A stretch of DNA of 24,055 nt from NCBI GenBank assembly GCA_023415275.1, contig JAEZLJ010000110.1, positions 1 through 24,055 of the forward strand, read 5' to 3'. The DNA is from Bacteroidota bacterium (GTDB taxonomy: Bacteria > Bacteroidota > Bacteroidia > Chitinophagales > Chitinophagaceae). The notes below the pieces were generated by a model. That model was not told the DNA's origin. It did no database searches and worked only from the letters and a program-made list of their open reading frames with translations. Below are positions 13,437 through 22,330 of this stretch, in pieces. The first letter of the stretch is position 1, and each line of letters opens with the position of its first letter. A program made the position numbers and the translations under genes.

Positions 13437-15950
13437 TCACAATGCATTCAATTGATTTTGCATTCTTTTTACCCTGTCGGCCAGTTTTTCGGAAGTAAGG
13501 TTCTCCCGCATGCTATCCACCTTTATTGGAAAACAAAAAGGCGTCAGTCTTTGTGGATAGGTGATAATGATGTTGGAATGTTGAATGCGTTGCAGCATTT
13601 CCCGCAAGCGTATCTCTTCCATTTGTTGATCAAAGACTTCCTGGAAGGCCTGGCGAATTAATACATTATCAGGATCGTATTCATTGAATACATTGAATAG
13701 AAGACCTGCAGAAGCCTGTAGATGCCTGGCTTTTTTATGCTCTCCAGGATAGCCCTGGAATATCAATCCCCCTATAACGGCGATGTCCCGGAATTTTCTT
13801 TTAGCCATTTCAGTGGCATTCACACTACGTTGAATATCCTCCATTAAGTTATCAAGCGAGAACAACTCATAGGCATTACTGTCATCAACAGGTATCGGCT
13901 GGTCGCTCAACAACTCAAAGCCATAATCGTTCATGGCTATTGAAAAAGTGATAGGGGTGATCTTACTGATGCGATAGGCCAATACTGCAGCCATGGCCTC
14001 ATGTACCAGCCTTCCTTCAAAAGGATATACAAACAAATGAAAGCCATCGCGGGTTTCTATTTGTTCAATAAGCAATTCAGCCGCTTTTGGCACATGAGAT
14101 AATTTAGCCTGTAATTGGAGAAGGGGATGTAAAGAGGTGATCTCAATGGCAAAATCATCTTTATTGCCAGAAGATAAACTGGTTCCGGCGATATCGAACT
14201 GTTCCCTCAACACTTTACCAAGACTGGCGGAGAGTGGCAGGCGGCCGCCCATCCAGCTGGGAACAATAGACTTCTTTACATTCGATTTCTTAACGATCAC
14301 GGTCATGTCTTTGATCATGACCAGTTCCAGTTGTTTTCCTGCCAGGGTAAAGCTATCGCCAGGCTCCAGTCTTGAAATGAAAGACTCTTCGATGATGCCC
14401 ACATAACCACCTGCTAAGAACTTTACCTTTAGCATGGCATCGCTTACAATGGTACCTATATGCAAACGGTGTCGCATGGCGATGCGTCTGCCGGTTATTT
14501 TATACAGCCCCTCTATCACCTCTACTTTCTTATATTCATCATATTGCTGCAAGGCATTGCCACCGACGGTGATGAAGTATAACATCTCCTGCCATTCGTC
14601 TTCTGTGATCTCACTAAAACAATGAGTGGCCTTAACCTCCTTCCAAATAATGTCGGGAATAAAGCCATCTGAAACAGCCAATGTGCAGAGATATTGCACC
14701 AGCACATCATAGCATAACAGAAAAGGCTCTCGGCTTTCAATGAATTGTTCTTCAACAGCCGATTTGAGAGCGGCTGCTTCGATCAGTTCCAGGGAGTGGG
14801 TTGGCAAAAAATAGATCTTACTCACCGCATCGGGGCTATGCCCGCTACGGCCGGCCCGTTGCAGAAAACGTGCTACTCCTTTGGGAGAACCTACCTGGAT
14901 CACTGTTTCCACAGGACGGAAGTCCACACCCAGGTCAAGACTGGCCGTGCATACCACGGCTTTCAGTTTTCCTTCATGCAATGCCTCTTCCACCCATGTT
15001 CGCAACTCCATTTCAATGCTGCCATGGTGAAGGGCAATGGCACCTGCCAGTTCCGGAGCAATGTGCAAAAGTGTTTGGTACCACATTTCACTCATGCCCC
15101 TGGTATTGATGAATATGAGGGTGGTCTTGCTTTGTTGAAGAATGGGAAGAACCTTATCGGCGAGTTTGATTCCCAGGTGGCCAGCCCATGGATATTTTTC
15201 AATTTCATCAGGGAGTATGGATTCGATCTCTATTTGCTTATTCAGCCTGGCTCTCACAATCACACCTTCATGGACTGAAATACCTGTCAGGCTTAATGGA
15301 TAAAGCAGTACCTCCATGGCCTGGTTCAAGTTGCCAATGGTTGCAGATATACCCCAGATAGTTGTTGGCTCTGATGATTTCAATGAATGCTTACAACCTA
15401 TGATCCGGCTTAATGCCAGCTCTACCTGCACCCCCCGTTTGCTGCCTATCAATTCATGCCATTCATCTACCACGAACAATCTTAGTGAATGAAATACCTC
15501 AGGATAATTCTTTTGGGCTAATAAAAGGTGGAGGCTTTCAGGTGTGATAATGAGCACCTCAGGCATCATTCTTTTTTGTTTCTGACGCTCGGAAAGCGAG
15601 GTGTCGCCATTCCGGATGCCGACCCTCCATTGCATGCCCAGGTCAGCGATCACTTCTTCCATGGCCCTGCCAATATCCTTTGCCAGTGCTCTTAAGGGTG
15701 TGATCCAAATAAGTTGTAAGCCGTTCTTGTTTTTAGTTCGGAATTGTTCAGGATATTGATTAATGAACTGAATGATGGTGCCCAGGAAGACTGAGAAGGT
15801 TTTTCCTGTGCCTGTGGGGGCATTTACCAATCCGCTTTTGCCATCAATGATATGTTGCCAGGTTTCTTCCTGGTAGGCAAAGGGCTTGAAATCCTTTGAT
15901 GATAACCATTGCCTGACAACTTTATATCCAGGTGTGCTTTGTAATTTCAT
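13437..15950 (-). CDS. Ligase-associated DNA damage response DEXH-box helicase (Lhr-like)
   Basis: This 837-residue superfamily 2 helicase has Walker A APTGTGKT (44-51), motif II DEWH (162-165), motif III SAT (202-204) and motif VI QRAGRSGH (364-371). The HHGSIE (309-314) segment, typical of Lhr-type enzymes, is also present, followed by a long C-terminal region (about 430-837) of the Lhr-core/DEAD-associated type. The length fits the ligase-associated helicase subfamily, shorter than full-length Lhr. The expected role is 3'-5' unwinding during repair with the adjacent ligase and exonuclease. Its ATG overlaps the ligase stop codon by 4 nt, so it is co-translated with the ligase. No clear terminator follows. 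Confidence 0.95.
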   Translation of the reverse strand: MKLQSTPGYKVVRQWLSSKDFKPFAYQEETWQHIIDGKSGLVNAPTGTGKTFSVFLGTIIQFINQYPEQFRTKNKNGLQLIWITPLRALAKDIGRAMEEVIADLGMQWRVGIRNGDTSLSERQKQKRMMPEVLIITPESLHLLLAQKNYPEVFHSLRLFVVDEWHELIGSKRGVQVELALSRIIGCKHSLKSSEPTTIWGISATIGNLNQAMEVLLYPLSLTGISVHEGVIVRARLNKQIEIESILPDEIEKYPWAGHLGIKLADKVLPILQQSKTTLIFINTRGMSEMWYQTLLHIAPELAGAIALHHGSIEMELRTWVEEALHEGKLKAVVCTASLDLGVDFRPVETVIQVGSPKGVARFLQRAGRSGHSPDAVSKIYFLPTHSLELIEAAALKSAVEEQFIESREPFLLCYDVLVQYLCTLAVSDGFIPDIIWKEVKATHCFSEITEDEWQEMLYFITVGGNALQQYDEYKKVEVIEGLYKITGRRIAMRHRLHIGTIVSDAMLKVKFLAGGYVGIIEESFISRLEPGDSFTLAGKQLELVMIKDMTVIVKKSNVKKSIVPSWMGGRLPLSASLGKVLREQFDIAGTSLSSGNKDDFAIEITSLHPLLQLQAKLSHVPKAAELLIEQIETRDGFHLFVYPFEGRLVHEAMAAVLAYRISKITPITFSIAMNDYGFELLSDQPIPVDDSNAYELFSLDNLMEDIQRSVNATEMAKRKFRDIAVIGGLIFQGYPGEHKKARHLQASAGLLFNVFNEYDPDNVLIRQAFQEVFDQQMEEIRLREMLQRIQHSNIIITYPQRLTPFCFPIKVDSMRENLTSEKLADRVKRMQNQLNAL

Positions 15951-17545
15951 TTTCCGTAGACCTCCAGCAATTGCTTTAGATCATCAAGCGTATTGATCTC
16001 TTCAGGTGACTTATCCTTTCTCCACCTGCTGATGCGCGGAAAACGCAGCGCCACGCCTGATTTATGACGGTTGCTGGCGGCTATTCCCTCAAAGGCGATC
16101 TCAAATACCAACTCAGGTTTTACGGTTCTCACAGGGCCAAACTTTTCCAATGAATGGCGCTTAACAAAGGCATCTACCTGTGCAAACTCCTTGTCGGTAA
16201 GCCCGGAATACGCCTTGGTGAATGCAATCAGCTTATCACCATCTTTTACAGCAAAGGTATAATCTGTGTAGAGGTTACTTCTTCTTCCTGCCCCTTTTTG
16301 TGCATAGATCATCACGGCATCGATGGTCAACGGGTCGATCTTCCATTTCCACCAATCACCTCTTTTGCGTCCCACCTGGTAAGAAGATTCTTTTCTCTTC
16401 AGCATGAAGCCTTCTGCACCCAATTCTCTTGATGATCCTCTTAATGTTGCCAGCTCTTCCCAGTTGTCAAAAGGCACAATGGGGGATATGATCAATGATG
16501 GATGTTGAGCCGCCAGGATAACTTCCTCCAATTGGGCCCTTCTTTCCTGCAAGGGGCGGCTGCGCCAGTCCTCCCCGTTGTATTCCAGCAGGTCATAGGC
16601 GAAAAAGGCGATAGGAGCTTCCTGCAACTGTTTCTTGGTGATATTTTTTCTTCCAATACGTGTTTGAAGCAATGCAAAAGGAAGCGGCTTCTGATCGATG
16701 GATGGAATGATCTCCCCATCTATCGCAATCCCTTCAGGCAGCACATCGGCCAAGGAGTGATATTCGGGAAACTTTTCAGTCATTAATTCTTCACCGCGGC
16801 TCCATACGAACAATTCCTGGTTTCTTTTGATAACCTGTCCGCGAATGCCATCCCACTTCCATTCTGCCTGCCAGTCTTTAGGATCACCCAATTGACTGAT
16901 GTCATCTTCGATGGCATAGGCCAGGTAAAAAGGGTAGGGTTTGGAAAAATCTGTTTGGAGGGTATGCTCACTTAAAAGTTCATCGAAAGTTATATGGCCC
17001 GGATCCCAGTTGCCACTGATGCGGTGGGCAATGACAGAGGATTCCAGGCTCACTGTTTTGGCCAGTGCATTGACAATGACCTTTTGAGAAACACCAATGC
17101 GAAAACCGCCGGTGATCAGTTTATTAAATACAAAACGTTCCGCAAAGTTCATCTCTTGCCAGGCATTGACTATAAATGCTTTCCTGTCTTCTTCAGATTG
17201 TTTCTCCAGGTCTTTTAAACATTCAATGTAATAATGCAAGGTTTTGGAAGTGTCTGGTGCCTGCTCATTGCCAGGCAGCAGTAGGGCAATGGTTTCCGCC
17301 AGGTCGCCTACAGTATGGTAGCTTTCTTCAAACAGCCAGAATGGAATACCTGCCAGCTCAATGCAATAGCCAGCCAATTGCGTGGTATTTACAGCCCTCT
17401 TTGGCCGGCGGCCACTAAAAATAGCAATGACCCAAACTTTATCCTTATTGTCTGCAATAGTGAAATAATGCATCAAGGCTTCCAGTTTGTCATTGGTTTT
17501 AGTGCTGCTTCCTAATTTCATTACCAGTTCAGCAAACTGCCTCAT
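15947..17545 (-). CDS. ATP-dependent DNA ligase of the ligase-associated DNA damage response cluster
   Basis: The 532-residue product has an N-terminal DNA-binding domain (about 1-200, with GGFRIGVSQKVIVNALA), then the adenylation domain. The latter has motif I EWKWDGIRG (AMP-accepting Lys230), WSRGEELMT, IDGEII, EGFMLKRKESSYQVGRKRG and WWKWKIDP. An OB-fold domain (about 410-532) ends in LRFPRISRWRKDKSPEE. It is a complete, apparently active ligase sealing DNA nicks with ATP, distinct from the NAD-dependent replicative LigA. It resembles archaeal/eukaryotic type I and LigB/LigC-type enzymes. One nucleotide separates it from the upstream exonuclease gene, and a 4-nt overlap joins it to the helicase. 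Confidence 0.96.
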   Translation of the reverse strand: MRQFAELVMKLGSSTKTNDKLEALMHYFTIADNKDKVWVIAIFSGRRPKRAVNTTQLAGYCIELAGIPFWLFEESYHTVGDLAETIALLLPGNEQAPDTSKTLHYYIECLKDLEKQSEEDRKAFIVNAWQEMNFAERFVFNKLITGGFRIGVSQKVIVNALAKTVSLESSVIAHRISGNWDPGHITFDELLSEHTLQTDFSKPYPFYLAYAIEDDISQLGDPKDWQAEWKWDGIRGQVIKRNQELFVWSRGEELMTEKFPEYHSLADVLPEGIAIDGEIIPSIDQKPLPFALLQTRIGRKNITKKQLQEAPIAFFAYDLLEYNGEDWRSRPLQERRAQLEEVILAAQHPSLIISPIVPFDNWEELATLRGSSRELGAEGFMLKRKESSYQVGRKRGDWWKWKIDPLTIDAVMIYAQKGAGRRSNLYTDYTFAVKDGDKLIAFTKAYSGLTDKEFAQVDAFVKRHSLEKFGPVRTVKPELVFEIAFEGIAASNRHKSGVALRFPRISRWRKDKSPEEINTLDDLKQLLEVYGK

Positions 17546-17546
17546 A

Positions 17547-18563
17547 TCATTCTTCTTCTATTTTAATTTCGGCGGGTTCCAATTCATCATCACCGTATTC
17601 GGTTTTTACTTCCTTTGCCTGGATGCCCTGCTCATTTAAAAAACGTGTAAACACTGCCTGAAAACCATGGGTGGCATAAATGCATTCAGCTTCAGTTTCT
17701 TTGCAGGCCTGCAGCAATCCATTCCAATCTGCATGATCGCTGAGGGTAAATCCAGCATCCGCATTTTTTCTGCGCGCATTGCCACGTACCTGCATCCAGC
17801 CACTGCAAATGCCGATTTCATAAGGCGCAAACCGGCGAAGCCATGGTGATCCTTCGGCACTGGAAGGAGCTATCACTACTGCACCCTTCAATTCCTCCCT
17901 GGGTGTTTCTGGTGTCACTCTTTCAACAGCTGGCAGTTTCCAACCCGCATTCACTAAGGCCATATGAATATTATACACTGCTCCATGAGCAAATATTTTA
18001 TTGGTGACCTCCGCTATTGGTGCAAGCAATCTTTGAGCCTTACCGAGGCTATAAGCAATCAATACAGATGTTTTGGAAGCTTGCTGGTTCTTCCTGATCC
18101 AGTTCTGTATATCACCATAGATCTCCGACTGTGGCTTCCAGTTATAGATAGGCAAACCAAATGTTGATTCAGTAATAAAGCTATGGCATTTGACAGGCTC
18201 AAACTGGCCGCTGATACCATCATTTTCCAATTTATAGTCCCCGCTAACCACCCATATTTCACCATTGTATTCAATGCGCACCTGGGAGGAACCAATAATA
18301 TGTCCGGCGGGAAAAAGAGAGATGCGGACACCGTTCATATACACCGGCTCATTCCAGGCTATTGACTGATAAGTATTAGGTCCAAGCCTTTGCTGTAAGA
18401 TGGGTTTGGTATCGTGGTGACATAAATAATATTTATTCCCCCACCTGGCATGATCACTATGCGCATGTGTAATAACTGCTTTGTCTACGGGTCGCCAGGG
18501 GTCAATATAAAAATCGCCAGCACGGCAATAAAGGCCTTTATCAGTAAATTCGATCAAGGGCAT
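17547..18563 (-). CDS. Ligase-associated DNA damage response exonuclease (metallo-beta-lactamase/beta-CASP-like)
   Basis: The 338-residue product is an MBL-fold nuclease related to the SNM1/Artemis and CPSF-type group. It has the signature THAHSDHA (H33, H35, D37, H38), the GHIIGSSQV His motif, SGDYKLENDG metal-bridging Asp region, and the later SDHADW and THG motifs. I chose ATG 18563 (MPLIEFTDKG). The first ATG at 18584 adds seven residues (MFSNFRI) that look like untranslated leader. It is the first gene of the repair operon and is presumed to trim DNA ends before sealing by the ligase, one nucleotide downstream. No clear TAnnTTTG box was found in its upstream 80 bp. Confidence 0.93.
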   Translation of the reverse strand: MPLIEFTDKGLYCRAGDFYIDPWRPVDKAVITHAHSDHARWGNKYYLCHHDTKPILQQRLGPNTYQSIAWNEPVYMNGVRISLFPAGHIIGSSQVRIEYNGEIWVVSGDYKLENDGISGQFEPVKCHSFITESTFGLPIYNWKPQSEIYGDIQNWIRKNQQASKTSVLIAYSLGKAQRLLAPIAEVTNKIFAHGAVYNIHMALVNAGWKLPAVERVTPETPREELKGAVVIAPSSAEGSPWLRRFAPYEIGICSGWMQVRGNARRKNADAGFTLSDHADWNGLLQACKETEAECIYATHGFQAVFTRFLNEQGIQAKEVKTEYGDDELEPAEIKIEEE

Positions 18564-18648
18564 GATTCTAAAGTTACTGAACAAGAATCCATAATCCTGC
18601 CAGTAATTACCCGGGATTGTTGAAGCTTATTGTGGAGTGGAAAACTTT

Positions 18649-19809
18649 TTAATTAACGATATTCCTGACGCCCTCCAATACCTTGATAAAATATAAATGG
18701 TGGTTCTCAAAATAATCCAGTGTCATGGCAGCGCTGTCTTTAAACACCGGCTGTATATCAAATTGGGTAAAAACAGTGTTGCCCTTACGGGTAAGATTGG
18801 AAGCGATGTCTTTTTTTGTATCCAGTAAAAGCAAAGCAAACCGCATCATGCTTTCATACCCCCGATAAAAAAGATCAGATGGCTTGGTGCTATACTCGTC
18901 CTCATATAAGTTGGAAAGCCTGTTTTCGAGAGAAGTTCCCAGGTTGTAATAGAATGGTGTGGTGTAAATTACCTCAAGGTTATCAAACTTATTGAAATTC
19001 AATTTATCCCAGGTGGGCATCCCTATAAGTGTTTTCGAATAGGATGGACTAGTATTGGAAAGATTGACAGCCAGCCTTTGCGCAAAGGTTTCATCCATTG
19101 ACCCACCAATGCAAATATTCCTGCGTGTACTATCAAGATGGGCTGCGAGTATCTGTGGTGTAAAGTTGCTGCCTACCTCTACTACTTTTATTGCTAAAGG
19201 CTTACCGGAAGTGTTTTTTGCATAGGAGAGCAAATGTTGTTTAATCATGTCTTCCTGCTGCCCTGGTTTTCTAAACATCACGATGCGGTCCTGGCTATGG
19301 TATTTTTGCAGGTATTCAAAAATGCCTTGCACATGGGCCTGCAGCGTAGAGTTTAAAATAACAAAATAAGGATTGTCGGACACGCCCACATCATTGGGAA
19401 GAGAGGCCGAGATGAATGGAATCTTCCGGCGAAAGGCTTCCTGGGCCAGTGTCCTGGTTTCTGTAGCATTACTATTGGCAATGAGCATCTCCACGTTGGC
19501 CATTTCAGGCCTGGCCAGTTGTTGGGTAATGGATTGTTTGCTTCTTGAATCAAGTATAAATACCTCTAAAGGCGCATTTCTTCTATTTAAAGAATCCAAA
19601 GCATATTGCACACCCTGGTAATACTCCAGTCCAGGCAAGGCAAACCGGGGTATGTAATTTTTCTCCAGTTGAACTCCAGAACTGCTCACTACTGAATCAA
19701 GGTACAGGGGAGTAAAAATGGCGATCTTATGTCGTTGAATAACCTGTCCATAGGAAACTCCAGTTATTAATACCAGTAAGAGTGCCAAGTACATTCTTTT
19801 CATAATCAA
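18649..19809 (-). CDS. Exported type I periplasmic-binding-fold protein (ABC substrate-binding-like)
   Basis: The 386-residue product has a signal peptide (about 1-21, MYLALLLVLITGVSYGQ) without a lipobox. A Peripla_BP_6/Leu-Ile-Val receptor-like domain fills the rest (HKIAIFTPLYLDSV, YYQGVQYALDSLNRR, IPFISASLPNDVGVSDNPYFVILNS, and the hinge near DLFYRGYESMMRFALLLL). ATG 19803 (Met3) is an equally possible start. It follows guaA by 45 nt on the same strand and is probably co-transcribed. No ABC permease or ATPase gene is present here. Related Bacteroidota proteins next to guaA sometimes carry LysM domains (from memory); this one does not. The ligand is unknown. It may act as a periplasmic sensor or scaffold rather than a transporter component. 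Confidence 0.85.
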   Translation of the reverse strand: MIMKRMYLALLLVLITGVSYGQVIQRHKIAIFTPLYLDSVVSSSGVQLEKNYIPRFALPGLEYYQGVQYALDSLNRRNAPLEVFILDSRSKQSITQQLARPEMANVEMLIANSNATETRTLAQEAFRRKIPFISASLPNDVGVSDNPYFVILNSTLQAHVQGIFEYLQKYHSQDRIVMFRKPGQQEDMIKQHLLSYAKNTSGKPLAIKVVEVGSNFTPQILAAHLDSTRRNICIGGSMDETFAQRLAVNLSNTSPSYSKTLIGMPTWDKLNFNKFDNLEVIYTTPFYYNLGTSLENRLSNLYEDEYSTKPSDLFYRGYESMMRFALLLLDTKKDIASNLTRKGNTVFTQFDIQPVFKDSAAMTLDYFENHHLYFIKVLEGVRNIVN

Positions 19810-19854
19810 GCTTTCAATGATTCAACTGTTATTCTGCCGGACAGTACCAATGGC

Positions 19855-21390
19855 CTATTCCCATTCGATGGTAGCTGGGGGCTTTGAGCTGATGTCATAA
19901 ACCACCCGGTTGATGCCCCTGACAGAGTTTATAATATCGTTTGACACTGTTGCCAGGAAATCGTAAGGAAGATGAGCCCAATCGGCCGTCATCCCATCCA
20001 CACTGGTAACTGCCCGTAAGGCTACTGTAAACTCGTAAGTTCTTTCATCACCCATTACCCCCACACTGCGTACCGGCAATAAGATAGTGCCTGCCTGCCA
20101 AACCGTTGCATATAAGTTATGGTCTTTTAACGCTTTAACATATATATCATCTGCTTTCTGGAGCAACTTTACCTTTTCCTCTGTTACCTCACCTAATATG
20201 CGGATAGCCAATCCGGGACCGGGAAAAGGATGCCTGCTTATCATGTCCTCAGGGATTCCCAATTCGGTTCCAACTTTCCGGACCTCGTCCTTAAATAAAT
20301 TGCGTAAAGGCTCTACCAGGGATAAATGCATTTTTTTTGGCAGGCCCCCTACATTATGGTGTGATTTGATGGTGACGGAAGGACCATGTACTGACACACT
20401 TTCAATAACATCAGGATAAATAGTTCCCTGCCCTAAGAAAGATACTCCCTTGATCTTTTTGGCTTCCTCCTGGAAAATCTCGATAAATAATTTTCCGATG
20501 GCCTTACGCTTTTTTTCAGGGTCGGTCTTGCCTTTTAGCTTTTTATAGAAATCATCCTTAGCATCTATTCCTTTTACATTCAGACCCAGCTTTTTATAAG
20601 TTTTTAAAACAGACTCGTATTCATCTTTCCGAAGCACACCATTATCAACAAAGATCCCATGCAGTCTATCGCCAATGGCACGACTGATAAGTGAAGCAGC
20701 CACAGTGGAGTCCACCCCACCGCTGATGGCCATGACCACTTTTTTATCGCCAATTTGATTCTTTAGGGCCGCAATGGTATCTGTAATAAAATGTGCGGGT
20801 GTCCAATCCTGTGAGCATCCGCAGATATTTACCAAAAAGTTGAAAAGGATCTTTTTGCCTTCAATAGAATGATATACTTCGGGATGGAACTGCAATCCAT
20901 ATAAAGGATGTTTGGAGTGAGCAGCCTGTTTAAAAGCGGCCACAGGGATGCTATCAGTAGTGGCCAATAATTCAAATCCTTCAGGCAATTTTAATATAGA
21001 ATCACCATGGCTCATCCAAACCTGGGAGGAGGGTAACAAATTATTAAGCAGGTTATCTTCTTTTTGAATGTGAAGTACGGCACGTCCATATTCCCGCTTA
21101 TTGCTTTTTTCTACTTTGCCACCAAATTGCTTGGCTGTTAATTGTGCTCCATAACAAATACCAAGAACAGGAAGTTGATTCACCAGCGATGAAATGGGAA
21201 CCTGGGGTGCATTTTCATCATTTACTGAAAAAGGAGAGCCTGATAAAATGATCCCTTTCAAATCAGGACCATATTCTATAGCCTTATTAAAGGGCTGGAT
21301 CTCGCAGTAAACATTTGCTTCTCTGACAGCTCTTGCTATCAATTGTGTGTATTGGGAACCAAAGTCCAGGATCAAAATCTTTTCCGTCAT
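19855..21390 (-). CDS. guaA: GMP synthase (glutamine-hydrolysing)
   Basis: This enzyme converts XMP to GMP using ATP and glutamine, the last step of de novo GMP synthesis, in the cytoplasm. The 511-residue length is normal. The class I glutamine amidotransferase domain (1-190) has catalytic Cys79 (GICYGAQ), His169 and Glu171 (FHPEVYHS). The ATP-pyrophosphatase domain has the PP-loop SGGVDS (223-228) and GIFVDNGVLRKDE. The C-terminal dimerisation domain has RHPFPGPGLAIRILGEVT, the VRSVGVMGD loop and the ending SKPPATIEWE. All key residues are intact. The 45-nt gap suggests co-transcription with the downstream binding-protein gene. No purine riboswitch was recognised in the 143-bp leader region. 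Confidence 0.98.
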   Translation of the reverse strand: MTEKILILDFGSQYTQLIARAVREANVYCEIQPFNKAIEYGPDLKGIILSGSPFSVNDENAPQVPISSLVNQLPVLGICYGAQLTAKQFGGKVEKSNKREYGRAVLHIQKEDNLLNNLLPSSQVWMSHGDSILKLPEGFELLATTDSIPVAAFKQAAHSKHPLYGLQFHPEVYHSIEGKKILFNFLVNICGCSQDWTPAHFITDTIAALKNQIGDKKVVMAISGGVDSTVAASLISRAIGDRLHGIFVDNGVLRKDEYESVLKTYKKLGLNVKGIDAKDDFYKKLKGKTDPEKKRKAIGKLFIEIFQEEAKKIKGVSFLGQGTIYPDVIESVSVHGPSVTIKSHHNVGGLPKKMHLSLVEPLRNLFKDEVRKVGTELGIPEDMISRHPFPGPGLAIRILGEVTEEKVKLLQKADDIYVKALKDHNLYATVWQAGTILLPVRSVGVMGDERTYEFTVALRAVTSVDGMTADWAHLPYDFLATVSNDIINSVRGINRVVYDISSKPPATIEWE

Positions 21391-21533
21391 GATTTGTAAA
21401 AATAAGAAACCTCCGGGTAACGGTAATTGATAGCTGCCTGTTCGTAAGTATATTAAAGTGGAAAGAATGCAGAAAACCCATTTTGATTGTAACTTGGCAT
21501 TAGAAACAGTAGTCTAATACCAAAACTATTCAT

Positions 21534-22256
21534 ATGAGGATATCAAATATTATTTTAGCCGGAGTCATTTTTACATTAAGCTCCTGTGGCTATTTCGGTG
21601 GGGAACGGGTATATGGGGATGGTCATATTGTAACACAGCAGAGAAATACAGGCAATTTTGAGAAAGTTGACGTAAGCGGGGGAATCAAAGTTCATGTGCG
21701 CCAGGAATCTTCGCCATCTGTAAAGCTGGAGCTGGACCAGAACCTTATGGAATATATGGATGTGTATACTGAGGGTAACACACTGGTAATAAAGGAAAAA
21801 AGAGGTTATAATGTGCAAGCTACCAAGGACATCGTAGTATATGTGGCAGCACCTGTAATAAAAGATATTGATGTGTCAGGGGCTTGTGACATTATTGGGG
21901 ATAATACAATAACCGGTAACCAGGAATTGAGCTTGCACGTAAGTGGTTCAGGAGATATTATTATGGATGTGAACCTGCCTAAATTATACGCTGAAATATC
22001 AGGGAGTGGTAGCATCAATATCAAAGGACAGGCAACTAATTTTTCAGCTCATGTAAGTGGTTCAGGTGATGTGAAATGTTTAGATCTTTCTACTGAAGTG
22101 ACAGAACTGGATCTTTCGGGATCTTCAGATGCTGAAGTCACTGCTAATAAACAATTAAACATTGAAGCTTCAGGATCCAGCAGCATAACGTACCGGGGTA
22201 ATGCCAGTGTGAATCAGAATATATCAGGTTCAGGTAGTGTGAAGAAGGTGGGTTGA
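21534..22256 (+). CDS. DUF2807 (head-GIN) lipoprotein
   Basis: The 240-residue product has a lipoprotein signal (VIFTLSSC, Cys18) and a domain of repeating beta-strand units typical of DUF2807. It begins at NFEKVDVSGGIKVHVRQ and is rich in SGSGD/SGSG turns (HVSGSGDIIM, EISGSGSINI, HVSGSGDVKC, ISGSGSVKKVG) spaced about 20 residues apart. This predicts a right-handed beta-helix or solenoid anchored at the cell envelope. The family is widespread in Bacteroidota, and its molecular role is not established. It is divergent from guaA (143-bp gap), and a strong terminator lies 48 nt after the stop codon, so it is monocistronic. Confidence 0.92.
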   Translation: MRISNIILAGVIFTLSSCGYFGGERVYGDGHIVTQQRNTGNFEKVDVSGGIKVHVRQESSPSVKLELDQNLMEYMDVYTEGNTLVIKEKRGYNVQATKDIVVYVAAPVIKDIDVSGACDIIGDNTITGNQELSLHVSGSGDIIMDVNLPKLYAEISGSGSINIKGQATNFSAHVSGSGDVKCLDLSTEVTELDLSGSSDAEVTANKQLNIEASGSSSITYRGNASVNQNISGSGSVKKVG

Positions 22257-22304
22257 TTTTCATGATCAGCACTTATTCTGTTCGAAGAAGCTTATTATAT
22301 TTAT

Positions 22305-22330
22305 AACGAGGTGCCACACCTCGTTTTTTT
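22305..22330 (+). terminator. Terminator of the DUF2807 gene, abutting the next start codon
   Basis: AACGAGGTG (22305-22313) pairs perfectly with CACCTCGTT (22317-22325) around a CCA loop, followed by T to 22330. The next base begins the ATG of the lipid-kinase gene. Confidence 0.88.

Noticed and set aside
14745..15278. 177-residue plus-strand frame inside the helicase gene
   Set aside because: It is antisense to conserved helicase motifs and has no recognisable domain, so it is a shadow of the real gene.
21391..21533. Purine riboswitch in front of guaA
   Set aside because: No recognisable conserved purine-aptamer core or expression-platform hairpin was seen in the 143-bp region, which also has to serve the divergent gene.
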